DNA of 64,000 nt from Cytobacillus luteolus (GTDB taxonomy: Bacteria; Bacillota; Bacilli; Bacillales; Bacillaceae_L). Shown here piece after piece: positions 18,667 to 26,509 of the stretch. The DNA is taken from assembly GCF_017873715.1 (NCBI RefSeq), contig NZ_JAGGKM010000005.1, positions 1 through 64,000 of the forward strand, given 5' to 3'. A program made the translations under genes and the position numbers. A model generated the notes under the pieces. That model was not told the origin of the DNA. It saw only the letters and a list, made by a program, of their open reading frames with translations, and ran no database searches. Each line of letters begins with the position of its first letter. Positions within the stretch are counted from its first letter, which is position 1.

Positions 18667-19114
18667 ATAATTTTAGTCCTGTTCTACTCTTAAAGCGACG
18701 TAATAAAATATGGCTCTCAACCCTTGTGATTCCTTCTAAACTATATAGTTCCTCGTTTATAAAGTTCTCTAGCTTTACAAAATCCTCAACTAGAACATGC
18801 ATATGTAATGTACTAGGGCCAGTCATCTGGTAACAGCTAGCGACCTGGGGATTGTTCGCCAATGCTTCAGCCACCTTAACTAAAGATGCTGGTTCACAGT
18901 CTACCTCAAAAAATGCAGAAACCCCTTTACCAACCTTTTCAGAGTTTATCACGACCGAAAATTTTTCAATCACACCATTTTCCATCAGCTGATTGACTCG
19001 CTCACGAATGGCTACCCTTGATAGGCTGAGCTCTTTTCCAATATCAACATAGGACATCCTACCGTTTTCAGTTAAGAGTTGAAGGATTTTTTTATCTATT
19101 TCATCAAGCTTCAA
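18665..19114 (-). CDS. ywrC: Lrp/AsnC-family regulator (YwrC/ChrS-like)
   Basis: Transcription regulator of about 149 residues: N-terminal winged helix-turn-helix (LDEIDKKILQLLTENGRMSYVDIGKELSLSRVAIRERV, shown here only as two parts, residues about 3-40) and C-terminal RAM/ligand-binding domain. I use the TTG at 19114, giving MKLDEIDKKIL with GGTGAG upstream; an in-frame TTG at 19126 is possible. It is divergent from a gamma-glutamyltransferase and close to paired chromate transporters, the same set as ywrC-ywrD-ywrB-ywrA of B. subtilis, so it probably regulates this locus. Confidence 0.82.
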   Translation of the reverse strand: MKLDEIDKKILQLLTENGRMSYVDIGKELSLSRVAIRERVNQLMENGVIEKFSVVINSEKVGKGVSAFFEVDCEPASLVKVAEALANNPQVASCYQMTGPSTLHMHVLVEDFVKLENFINEELYSLEGITRVESHILLRRFKSRTGLKL

Positions 19115-19209
19115 TATGCTCACCAACTTTTTAAAAATATCAGCATGTCTATCTTACCGTACGAACTTTACTTCTCACAATAAATTTTTAAGGTTATTTG
19201 TCTAAACTA

Positions 19210-19239
19210 TTGGAATATTAACTTTAACTCTACTATAAT
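19210..19239 (+). promoter_or_regulatory. Candidate promoter of the ywrD-chr operon
   Basis: TTGGAA at 19210-19215 and TATAAT at 19234-19239 with an 18-bp spacer in the divergent intergenic region. Confidence 0.5.
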
Positions 19240-19262
19240 TATAAGTATTATGTTAGTTCCGT

Positions 19263-19294
19263 TTGTTAATTATTTTTAAAAAATGAATTAACAA
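19263..19294. promoter_or_regulatory. Inverted repeat, candidate Lrp-type operator
   Basis: TTGTTAAT at 19263-19270 is the perfect complement of ATTAACAA at 19287-19294, downstream of the candidate promoter; a third GTTAATTA copy lies a few bases further on. Location between a divergent Lrp-type regulator and its presumed target suggests an operator (inference). Confidence 0.4.
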
Positions 19295-19349
19295 AGGAAA
19301 GTTAATTAGGCAAATATACAACCATATAAATTTAGGGGGAACTTGTATT

Positions 19350-20960
19350 ATGAATTTTGATTACTTGAACCATCCATATCCATCACAAAGAATGACTGCC
19401 TTCGCCAAAAATGGAATGGTAGCCACTTCACAGCCACTAGCTGCTCAAGCTGGATTGGATATTATGAAAAAAGGTGGAAACGCAATAGATGCAGCCATTG
19501 CGACAGCAGCCTGCCTAACAGTTGTTGAACCAACATCAAATGGAATCGGTGGAGATGCATTTGCACTTGTTTGGGTAAAAGGGGAACTACACGGTTTAAA
19601 TGCAAGCGGTCCAGCACCGAAAAGCATATCAATAGAAGCAGTAAAAGAAAAAGGTCACGAAAAAATGCCAACATTCGGTTTAACTCCGGTAACAGTACCA
19701 GGTGTACCAGCTGCATGGGCAGAGCTTTCAAGAAAATTTGGTAAGCTTCCACTAGCAGAAGTGTTACAACCTGCCATTGAGTATGCTGAAAAAGGGTATC
19801 CTCTTTCACCAATTCTAGCTAAGTATTGGAATGGCGGTTACAAACGTTATAAAGAGATTTTTAAAGGTGATGAATACAAAGGCTGGTTTGAAACCTTTGC
19901 TCCGGAAGGCAAAGCACCTGGTGTCGGAGAAATGTGGAAATCAGAAGGACATGCAAGCACACTACGTTCCATTGCTGAAACAAACGCAGAGAGCTTTTAT
20001 CGTGGTGAGTTAGCAGATAAGATTGATGAGTTCTCTAAAACTCATGGCGGCTTCATTTCAAAAGAAGACCTTGCAGACTACAAGCCAGAGTGGGTTCAAC
20101 CAATCAAGGTTAACTACCGTGGCTATGATGTGTGGGAGATTCCACCAAATGGCCAAGGAATTGTTGCGTTAATGGCGCTGAACATGATGAAAGGTTATGA
20201 ACTAACTGAAAAAGAATCAGTAGATACATACCATAAGCAAATCGAAACAATGAAACTAGCATTTGTAGACGGTAAGAAGTATGTAACAGATCCTGAAAAA
20301 ATGAAAGTTACTTCAGAGCAATTATTATCAGAAGAGTTTGCTGCCCAGCGCAGAAGCTTAATCGGCGAAGAAGCACTAACTCCAGAACCAGGAACTCCTC
20401 CAAGCGGTGGTACAGTATATCTAGCAACAGCTGATGGAGAAGGCAACATGGTTTCGTTTATCCAAAGTAACTACATGGGCTTTGGCTCAGGAATCGTAGT
20501 ACCAGGTACGGGGATTGCGCTTCAAAACCGTGGAGCAGATTTCTCATTAGATCCAGAGCATGATAATGCACTAGAACCAGGCAAGAAAACATTCCATACA
20601 ATCATCCCTGGCTTCTTAACTAAAGATAATGAAGCAGTTGGACCATTCGGCGTAATGGGTGGATACATGCAACCACAAGGACATGCACAAGTGATCATGA
20701 ATACAATTGACTTTAACCTAAACCCACAAGCAGCCCTTGATGCAGCTAGATGGCAGTGGATGGAAGGAAAAACCGTTCAAGTTGAACCAACCTTCCCAAC
20801 CCACATCGCACAAGCATTAGCGCGAAAAGGACACAAAATTGAAGTAGCCCTAGACACAGGTGGCTTCGGCCGCGGCCAAATCATCTGGCGTGACCCAAAA
20901 ACAGGCGTCCTCTCAGGCGGTACTGAATCAAGAACAGACGGCTCAATCGCAGCATATTAA
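19350..20960 (+). CDS. ywrD: Gamma-glutamyltransferase family protein (YwrD-like)
   Basis: N-terminal-nucleophile hydrolase fold, 536 residues. The likely autoprocessing nucleophile is Thr355 in SGGTVYLATADGEGN, and the downstream GGYMQPQGHAQV motif is typical of this family. There is no signal peptide, unlike the secreted GGT of Bacillus, so it is probably cytoplasmic like YwrD. Expected reaction: hydrolysis or transfer of gamma-glutamyl groups; the physiological substrate is unknown. ATG behind TTAGGGGGAACTTGT. Confidence 0.88.
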   Translation: MNFDYLNHPYPSQRMTAFAKNGMVATSQPLAAQAGLDIMKKGGNAIDAAIATAACLTVVEPTSNGIGGDAFALVWVKGELHGLNASGPAPKSISIEAVKEKGHEKMPTFGLTPVTVPGVPAAWAELSRKFGKLPLAEVLQPAIEYAEKGYPLSPILAKYWNGGYKRYKEIFKGDEYKGWFETFAPEGKAPGVGEMWKSEGHASTLRSIAETNAESFYRGELADKIDEFSKTHGGFISKEDLADYKPEWVQPIKVNYRGYDVWEIPPNGQGIVALMALNMMKGYELTEKESVDTYHKQIETMKLAFVDGKKYVTDPEKMKVTSEQLLSEEFAAQRRSLIGEEALTPEPGTPPSGGTVYLATADGEGNMVSFIQSNYMGFGSGIVVPGTGIALQNRGADFSLDPEHDNALEPGKKTFHTIIPGFLTKDNEAVGPFGVMGGYMQPQGHAQVIMNTIDFNLNPQAALDAARWQWMEGKTVQVEPTFPTHIAQALARKGHKIEVALDTGGFGRGQIIWRDPKTGVLSGGTESRTDGSIAAY

Positions 20961-20972
20961 TGCGTTGAAGTA

Positions 20973-21068
20973 GTGGGGGTCAGACCCCCGGTGCGGTAGT
21001 GCGTTAAAGGAGTGGGGGTCAGGCCCCCATCGCAGTAACGCGTTTAACCAACGGGGGACTGACTCCCA
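20973..21068. repeat. Three G4-family repeat units in tandem
   Basis: Units GTGGGGGTCAGACCCCC (20973), GTGGGGGTCAGGCCCCC (21012) and GGGGGACTGACTCCC (21053) lie about 40 bp apart in the same orientation, separated by GCGTTAA-type spacers. They sit between ywrD and the transporter genes, inside the probable operon. Confidence 0.8.
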
Positions 21069-21125
21069 CCACAGCAAAGCGGTAAAACAACAGAGGGCAG
21101 GTCTCTCGCGAAGAAGGGATTTTTT

Positions 21126-21689
21126 ATGAAGCATTGGCATTTATTTTTAGCTTTTTTTAAAGTAGGTATATTAGGTTATGGTGGTGGACCATCTTCCATT
21201 CCTCTTGTTCATAAAGAAGTAGTTGACACGTACAAATGGATGAACAATGATGAGTTTGCTGATGTGCTGGCTCTAGGCAATACCCTACCAGGCCCAATCG
21301 CAACGAAAATGGCTGGGTATATCGGCTATCGTGTAGCTGGCGTACTAGGGATGATTAATGCGATCGTGGCAACGATTGTTCCAACAATTATTCTTATGAT
21401 TATCCTATTAACATCTTTAACCTCATTTAAGGACCAACCATGGGTCGCTGGCATGACAAAAGCAGTTGTCCCGGTTGTTGGTGTGATGCTAGCTGTATTA
21501 ACTTGGCAGTTTCTAGATGGTGCGAAAAAAGGACTAGGCTGGCTAAAAGTAGCTATTCTTGGAGTCATTAGTCTAGTATTTTTAGAAGGTTTCGGCATTC
21601 ATCCGGGAATTATCATCGCCATTCTTTTACTGGCAGCCATCCTCCAAAAAGATAAGCAAGAAGTGAAAGAAGGGGGGGCGTCAAATTGA
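21126..21689 (+). CDS. Short-chain chromate transporter, first half
   Basis: 187 residues, about five hydrophobic helices. The CHR signature FFKVGILGYGGGPSSIPLVHKEV and LALGNTLPGPIATKMAGYIGY are present. Short CHR proteins work as pairs of homologous halves with opposite membrane topology; the next gene is the partner. In B. subtilis the ywrB/ywrA pair confers chromate resistance when expressed in E. coli. The ribosome site (GAAGAAGGGA) is modest. Confidence 0.88.
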   Translation: MKHWHLFLAFFKVGILGYGGGPSSIPLVHKEVVDTYKWMNNDEFADVLALGNTLPGPIATKMAGYIGYRVAGVLGMINAIVATIVPTIILMIILLTSLTSFKDQPWVAGMTKAVVPVVGVMLAVLTWQFLDGAKKGLGWLKVAILGVISLVFLEGFGIHPGIIIAILLLAAILQKDKQEVKEGGASN

Positions 21690-22213
21690 TTTATTGGCAA
21701 CTCTTTCTCGCCTTCTTTATACCGGGAATACTTGGCTATGGCGGCGGACCAGCGTCCATTCCCCTTGTTGAAAATGAAGTCGTTCACAATTATGAGTGGC
21801 TAACGGTTAATGAATTCAGTGAGGTGCTTGCTCTAGGTAACGCATTACCCGGACCGATTGCAACGAAAATGGCTGGGTATATTGGCTTTGCAGAAGCAGG
21901 TGTATTAGGAGCAGTTGTCGCTGTTTTTGCAACAGTTGCACCCTCACTTATTCTCATGATCGGCTTACTCGGATTACTTTATAAATTCAAGGATTCACCA
22001 AAAGTAAAGCGTATGACAAACTACATTCGCCCAACGATTGCAGTACTTCTCGGACTAATGGCCATTCGTTTCTTTATCACATCTTACGAAGGCACTGGCG
22101 CATGGCAAACACTTTTTCTAGTCGTAGCAAGCTTTTTATTAATGGAAAAGTGGAAGGTCCATCCAGCCTATGTGATTGTAGGGGCACTTGGATACGGAGC
22201 ATTATTTTTATAA
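21686..22213 (+). CDS. Short-chain chromate transporter, second half
   Basis: 175 residues, clearly homologous to the preceding protein (FFIPGILGYGGGPASIPLVENEV; ALGNALPGPIATKMAGYIGF). TTG start in a four-base overlap with the upstream gene, behind GAAGGGGGGGCG, consistent with equal production of both halves. Together they should form one chromate/anion exporter; substrate is inferred from family only. Confidence 0.87.
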   Translation: MIYWQLFLAFFIPGILGYGGGPASIPLVENEVVHNYEWLTVNEFSEVLALGNALPGPIATKMAGYIGFAEAGVLGAVVAVFATVAPSLILMIGLLGLLYKFKDSPKVKRMTNYIRPTIAVLLGLMAIRFFITSYEGTGAWQTLFLVVASFLLMEKWKVHPAYVIVGALGYGALFL

Positions 22214-22276
22214 AAAACTTAGAGGTCAGGCATACATAGCCTGACCTTCATCTAAAGTGAAAGGTGACAGACAATT

Positions 22277-22882
22277 ATGAAAACATTATTACTAACAGGC
22301 TTTGAGCCGTTCCTAGGCTTTCCCATCAACCCGACAGAGCAAATTGTAAAAGCACTAGATGGCCAAACTATTGGAGGATATCAAATTGTAGGTAAGATTC
22401 TACCTGTTGATTTTGCAGAATCAGCGGTAAAGTGCTTAGATTATTTTACCGAAGTTCAACCAGATGTTGTAATTTCTCTAGGGCTAGCAGGTGGTCGTTC
22501 AAAAATTACACCTGAACGAATTGCAATCAATGTGCGTGATGGTGAAGCAGATAACCGTGGTGTGAAACTTCAGGATTCTCCCATTGAAGAAGAAGGACCA
22601 GCGGGTTATTTTTCAACACTCCCAATACGTCGTTTCGTAGATACACTTCAGGAGAAAGGACTACCGGCTAACATCTCAAATTCTGCGGGTACGTATCTTT
22701 GTAATAACGTGATGTACTCTGTGTTACATAAGATTGAAAAAGAAGGGCTAAATGGTGTACGCGCTGGCTTTATTCATATCCCTGCTTCGCATGAGCTAGC
22801 TGTGAAACATCCGAAACTACCAAGTTGGTCTGGGGCCGATCTAGAAAAAGCAGTAACATATATGATTGAAGTGCTAGATTAG
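22277..22882 (+). CDS. pcp: Pyroglutamyl-peptidase I
   Basis: Cytoplasmic cysteine peptidase (C15 family) that removes N-terminal pyroglutamate from peptides, 201 residues. The catalytic triad is visible as Glu80 (TPERIAINVRD), Cys142 (AGTYLCNNVMY) and His167 (GFIHIPASHE). It follows the gamma-glutamyltransferase and transporter genes, which suggests a small cluster for glutamyl-peptide turnover. ATG behind AAGGTGACAG. Confidence 0.94.
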   Translation: MKTLLLTGFEPFLGFPINPTEQIVKALDGQTIGGYQIVGKILPVDFAESAVKCLDYFTEVQPDVVISLGLAGGRSKITPERIAINVRDGEADNRGVKLQDSPIEEEGPAGYFSTLPIRRFVDTLQEKGLPANISNSAGTYLCNNVMYSVLHKIEKEGLNGVRAGFIHIPASHELAVKHPKLPSWSGADLEKAVTYMIEVLD

Positions 22883-22887
22883 GGGGA

Positions 22888-23001
22888 ATACGAATAATTC
22901 AGGGAGAAAGACGAGTATTTTTCTAGAAAGACGAATAAATTAGAATGGTAGACGAGTATTTTAAAAATTTAGCGAGAATAGTACTCTTTTCGACGAATAT
23001 C
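22888..23001. repeat. Six-unit 20-21-bp tandem array, ACGARTA core
   Basis: Cores ACGAATA/ACGAGTA start at 22890, 22911, 22931, 22952 and 22993, with a decayed copy GCGAGAA at 22972. Intervals are 21, 20, 21, 20 and 21 bp. Same unit number and near-same period as the TACTTA arrays, but a different core sequence. Confidence 0.75.
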
Positions 23002-23116
23002 TCAGTCCATATGAAAAATGAAGAGCCTGATAAAGGAAAATTTACCTTATTCAACACCCAAACTATGTTTTCAAACCAATATTCTTATAAACAAACTAAT
23101 AAGGAGGCCAAAAATC

Positions 23117-23947
23117 ATGACATTTTCAATCGTAGGATTCGATCCGAAAACAAAAGAACTAGGAATTGCGACACAATCAAAGTTTTTAGGTGTAGGAGCT
23201 GTGGTTCCTTGGGCAGTAGCTGGAGTGGGAGCAGTGGCAACTCAGTCATATGCTAACACATCATATGGTCCCAATGGACTGGACTTAATGGCATCAGGTA
23301 AAAGTGCACAAGAAACGCTAGATATTCTTACATCAAATGATGACCAAAAAGAATTTAGACAAGCTGGGATTGTTGATGCAAATGGGAATTCAGCTACCTT
23401 CACAGGAGAGAAGTGTTACGACTGGGCAGGTGGAATTGCAGGAGAAAACTTTGCTGCACAAGGAAATATTCTAGTAAGTGAAGAAACAGTTCAAGCAATG
23501 GCAAGTACATTCCAAGAAACTGAAGGTTCGCTAGCAGAGCGTTTATTAGCTGCATTAGATGCAGGACAAGCAGCGGGTGGAGATAGTCGCGGAATGCAGT
23601 CGGCCGCTCTACTTGTTGTAAAAGAAAAAGGTGGCTATGGTGGATACAATGACCGCTTTATAGACCTTCGTGTAGACGACCATCCAGATCCAATCAAAGA
23701 CCTACTTCGCATTTATCAATTACAACAATTATACTTTGCACCAACGAAGGAAGAGAACATTCTTGAAATAACTGGTGAAGTACAAAACGAACTTACTACT
23801 CATCTTAAAAGATTAGGTTACTTAATAGACGATAACCTATTTAAAGCACTAACCACCTATATCCACACAGAAAACTTCGAGGCCCGCGAACAGGCAGAAG
23901 GCAAAATTGATCGTGATATTTTGGAGTATATGAAAAACCAAGCTTAA
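23117..23947 (+). CDS. DUF1028 family protein (Ntn-hydrolase-like)
   Basis: 276 residues. The N-terminus MTFSIVGFDPKTKELGIA and segments GVGAVATQSYANTSYGP and AAGGDSRGMQSAALLV are typical of DUF1028, a family with a probable N-terminal-nucleophile fold often found near peptidase genes; the last 70 residues resemble the C-terminal module seen in longer members. ATG 23117 with AAGGAGG nine bases upstream; the longer upstream frame is not needed. The enzymatic activity is not established. Confidence 0.82.
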   Translation: MTFSIVGFDPKTKELGIATQSKFLGVGAVVPWAVAGVGAVATQSYANTSYGPNGLDLMASGKSAQETLDILTSNDDQKEFRQAGIVDANGNSATFTGEKCYDWAGGIAGENFAAQGNILVSEETVQAMASTFQETEGSLAERLLAALDAGQAAGGDSRGMQSAALLVVKEKGGYGGYNDRFIDLRVDDHPDPIKDLLRIYQLQQLYFAPTKEENILEITGEVQNELTTHLKRLGYLIDDNLFKALTTYIHTENFEAREQAEGKIDRDILEYMKNQA

Positions 23948-23958
23948 TAGAATCTAGT

Positions 23959-23988
23959 AAAGTGTCAGCAACGTTGCTGGCACTTTTT
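23959..23988 (+). terminator. Terminator after the DUF1028 gene
   Basis: AAAGTGTCAGCAAC and GTTGCTGGCACTTTTT form a tight hairpin with U-tract. Confidence 0.88.
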
Positions 23989-24038
23989 AGTCTGCAAAAT
24001 TTGTAGAAAAATTAATTATAATTTTTATATAACAACTA

Positions 24039-24067
24039 TTGACGGTGGACAGTTAAATAAGCATAAT
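24039..24067 (+). promoter_or_regulatory. Candidate promoter of the symporter operon
   Basis: TTGACG at 24039-24044 and CATAAT at 24062-24067 with a 17-bp spacer, upstream of the cre-like site. Confidence 0.5.
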
Positions 24068-24151
24068 TTAATTACTAGAATTTTCATAAAATTAACACAT
24101 CTATATTACAACTATCACTATAGTGAAAAAGCCTTTCTAGTAGGCTACCAA

Positions 24152-24165
24152 TGACAGCGCTTACA
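24152..24165 (+). promoter_or_regulatory. Candidate cre (CcpA) site
   Basis: TGACAGCGCTTACA matches the cre consensus TGWAANCGNTNWCA at all fixed positions but one. It lies downstream of the candidate promoter and just before the symporter operon, where bound CcpA could block transcription. Confidence 0.5.
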
Positions 24166-24185
24166 TAATAGGGGGTAATTCGACA

Positions 24186-24368
24186 TTGCTAATCTTATTC
24201 TTCATCCTTCTGATAACAGGTGGTAGTCTATTTTTTGCTTTCAAGAAAAAGCGACCACAGTTCTTACTCGTACCATTTGCATCCATCTTTGCTTACTTCA
24301 TTGTTGAAATCATACTCTTTCCTGCACCTTTGTCCGACACACTCAAATTCATCTTTGGTCTACGCTAA
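24186..24368 (+). CDS. Small membrane protein, unknown function
   Basis: 60 residues, TTG start behind ATAGGGGGTAA. Two hydrophobic helices (about 2-18 and 25-45) separated by a basic turn FKKKRPQ. It heads the symporter operon region, about 110 bp before the small-subunit gene. I do not recognise it; a role alongside the symporter is only suggested by position. Confidence 0.55.
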   Translation: MLILFFILLITGGSLFFAFKKKRPQFLLVPFASIFAYFIVEIILFPAPLSDTLKFIFGLR

Positions 24369-24493
24369 GTTACTTCCGTAAATTTTCATGTTAGTAAAAC
24401 TCATATTGAAACTCAAAACGAAAGGCGGTGGTGACTCCTACTCTACTCGTCTCATGATCAAGCTAGTGTAAAAGATTAATGGAGGTGGACCTT

Positions 24494-24796
24494 TTGAAAA
24501 AAATTGATAAAAAAATCGCGGATGGCTATTTCCGTGAGCGGACTCGTAATATCATTATCTACTTAATTATTTGGTTTATCGTTTCCTTTGGTGTTGTATT
24601 TTTTGCAGAACCTTTAAGTGGCTTCTCAATTAACGGATTTCCGTTCCACTACTTTATGGGAGCACAAGGTGCAGTAGTGACCTTTATTGTCCTTCTTTTT
24701 ATCAATGCAAAAGTGAGTGACAATATAGACCGTAAATATGGAATTGATGAAAGCAAAAATGAGCAAATTAGCTCCGGTAAGGTACTTGATCACTAG
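24494..24796 (+). CDS. DUF4212 sodium/solute symporter small subunit
   Basis: 100 residues with two membrane helices (about 20-42 and 60-80). The family features YFRERTRNIIIYL and FHYFMGAQGAVVTFIVLLF are visible. DUF4212 proteins are encoded next to a class of ActP-like sodium/solute symporters, as here. I use TTG 24494 with GGAGGTGG five bases upstream; the ATG at 24479 lies before that ribosome site. Confidence 0.85.
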   Translation: MKKIDKKIADGYFRERTRNIIIYLIIWFIVSFGVVFFAEPLSGFSINGFPFHYFMGAQGAVVTFIVLLFINAKVSDNIDRKYGIDESKNEQISSGKVLDH

Positions 24797-24829
24797 AAAT
24801 GAGTTGCTTTTTAAAAAGGGGGATGAAAT

Positions 24830-26494
24830 GTGGATACACAGTTTTTGGTCTCATTAACAATTATTCTAGCAACATTCGGTTTATATATTGGTATTGCGGT
24901 TTATAACAAAGCAAAAGCTACCTCAGACTTTTACGTAGCAGGACGCGGTGTACCACCAATTTTTAACGGTATGGCCATTGGGGCTGACTGGATGAGTGCG
25001 GCTTCCTTCATTGGGATGGCTGGTACCATCATGCTACTTGGTTATGATGGCCTTGCTTATATCATGGGCTGGACAGGTGGATATTTGCTTTTAACGTTCT
25101 TATTAGCTCCACAATTACGTAAATATGGACGTTATACTGTACCAGAGTTTATTGGGGATCGCTACAATAGCCACACTGCACGTATTATTGCAGCGCTATG
25201 TACAATTATTATCAGTTTTACATATTCAATTGGTCAGTTATCAGGGTCAGGTGTTGTAATCGGTCGCTTATTTGAAATCGATGCAAAACTTGGAACGATG
25301 ATTGGGGTAGTCCTGATCGCCTTCTACGCAGCATTCGGCGGAATGAAGGGGATTACTTGGACACAGGTTGCTCAATATATCATTCTTATTGTTGCATACT
25401 TAATTCCGGTTATCTTCATGTCATTACAAATCACGGGTAACCCAGCACCATGGTTATCTTATGGAAAAATTGTAGAGGAAATGGGAGCACTCGACCGCGA
25501 ATTAGGGATTTCTGAATACTTTGCGCCATTTACAAACGGTACGAAGTGGCAGTTCCTAGCACTTATGTTTACATTAATGGCTGGTACAGCGGGATTACCA
25601 CACGTAATTGTCCGTTTTTACACAGTTTCTACAATGAAAGCAGCACGCTGGTCAGGTGCTTGGGCACTATTATTTATCGGTCTATTATATTTATCTGCAC
25701 CTGCATATGCCGCATTTTCACGTTTTATCTTAATGAAAAATATTGTTGGGCAAAAGTTGACTGAGCTACCAGCTTGGACGGAAACTTGGGTCAACACAGG
25801 AAAATTAAAACTAGCAGACAGCAATGGTGATGGAATTTTACAATGGCAAGAGCTTACAATTGCCAATGACATTGTTGTAATGGCAACACCTGAGATTGCT
25901 AACCTTGGCGTATTTGTTATCGGATTAGTAGCAGCGGGAGCTATGGCAGCAGCACTTTCAACAGCTGGTGGTCTAATGATTGCCATTTCATCTTCATTTG
26001 CACATGACATTTATTATCGTGTCTTAAAACCACAAGCTTCAGAGAAAAATCGTTTAAGCGTCGCTCGCTGGTCGATTATAGTAGCAACATTACTTGCAGG
26101 TCTTATTGCATTAAACCCACCAGGAGCCATTACTCAAATCGTTGCTTGGGCATTTGCACTTGCTTCAGGAACATTCTTCCCAGCTCTACTATTAGGGGTA
26201 TGGTGGAAACGTTCAAACGCACAAGGTGTAACGTGGGGAATGATTGTTGGTCTTGCAGTTACCTTATCCTATATTTTCGCAGCAAAATATGGTGGTTTCA
26301 CGATTGCAGGAATCATTGATACAGGTGCCGGAGTATTTGGTGCAGCAGCAGCGATTCTGACAAACGTAATCGTGTCATTACGTACAGAAGCACCTTCACA
26401 ACAACTACAAGACGAAGTTATGGACTTGCGTTATCCTGAACAAATGACATACAAGGATGGCCAAGTTTGGTTAAAGGATGACTCATCACTATAA
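24830..26494 (+). CDS. Sodium/solute symporter, ActP-like
   Basis: 554 residues, about 13 membrane helices, SSS family. Family blocks are TSDFYVAGRGVPPIFNGMAIG near residue 32, GYDGLAYIMGWTGGY, and YTVPEFIGDRY. An unusual loop with EF-hand-like DSNGDGILQWQEL (about residues 325-338) interrupts the membrane core, as in other members of this subgroup. It probably imports a short carboxylate such as acetate or pyruvate with sodium; substrate is inferred. GTG start behind AAAGGGGGATG. Confidence 0.88.
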   Translation: MDTQFLVSLTIILATFGLYIGIAVYNKAKATSDFYVAGRGVPPIFNGMAIGADWMSAASFIGMAGTIMLLGYDGLAYIMGWTGGYLLLTFLLAPQLRKYGRYTVPEFIGDRYNSHTARIIAALCTIIISFTYSIGQLSGSGVVIGRLFEIDAKLGTMIGVVLIAFYAAFGGMKGITWTQVAQYIILIVAYLIPVIFMSLQITGNPAPWLSYGKIVEEMGALDRELGISEYFAPFTNGTKWQFLALMFTLMAGTAGLPHVIVRFYTVSTMKAARWSGAWALLFIGLLYLSAPAYAAFSRFILMKNIVGQKLTELPAWTETWVNTGKLKLADSNGDGILQWQELTIANDIVVMATPEIANLGVFVIGLVAAGAMAAALSTAGGLMIAISSSFAHDIYYRVLKPQASEKNRLSVARWSIIVATLLAGLIALNPPGAITQIVAWAFALASGTFFPALLLGVWWKRSNAQGVTWGMIVGLAVTLSYIFAAKYGGFTIAGIIDTGAGVFGAAAAILTNVIVSLRTEAPSQQLQDEVMDLRYPEQMTYKDGQVWLKDDSSL

Positions 26495-26509
26495 AGAGGG
26501 TTAACTAAA

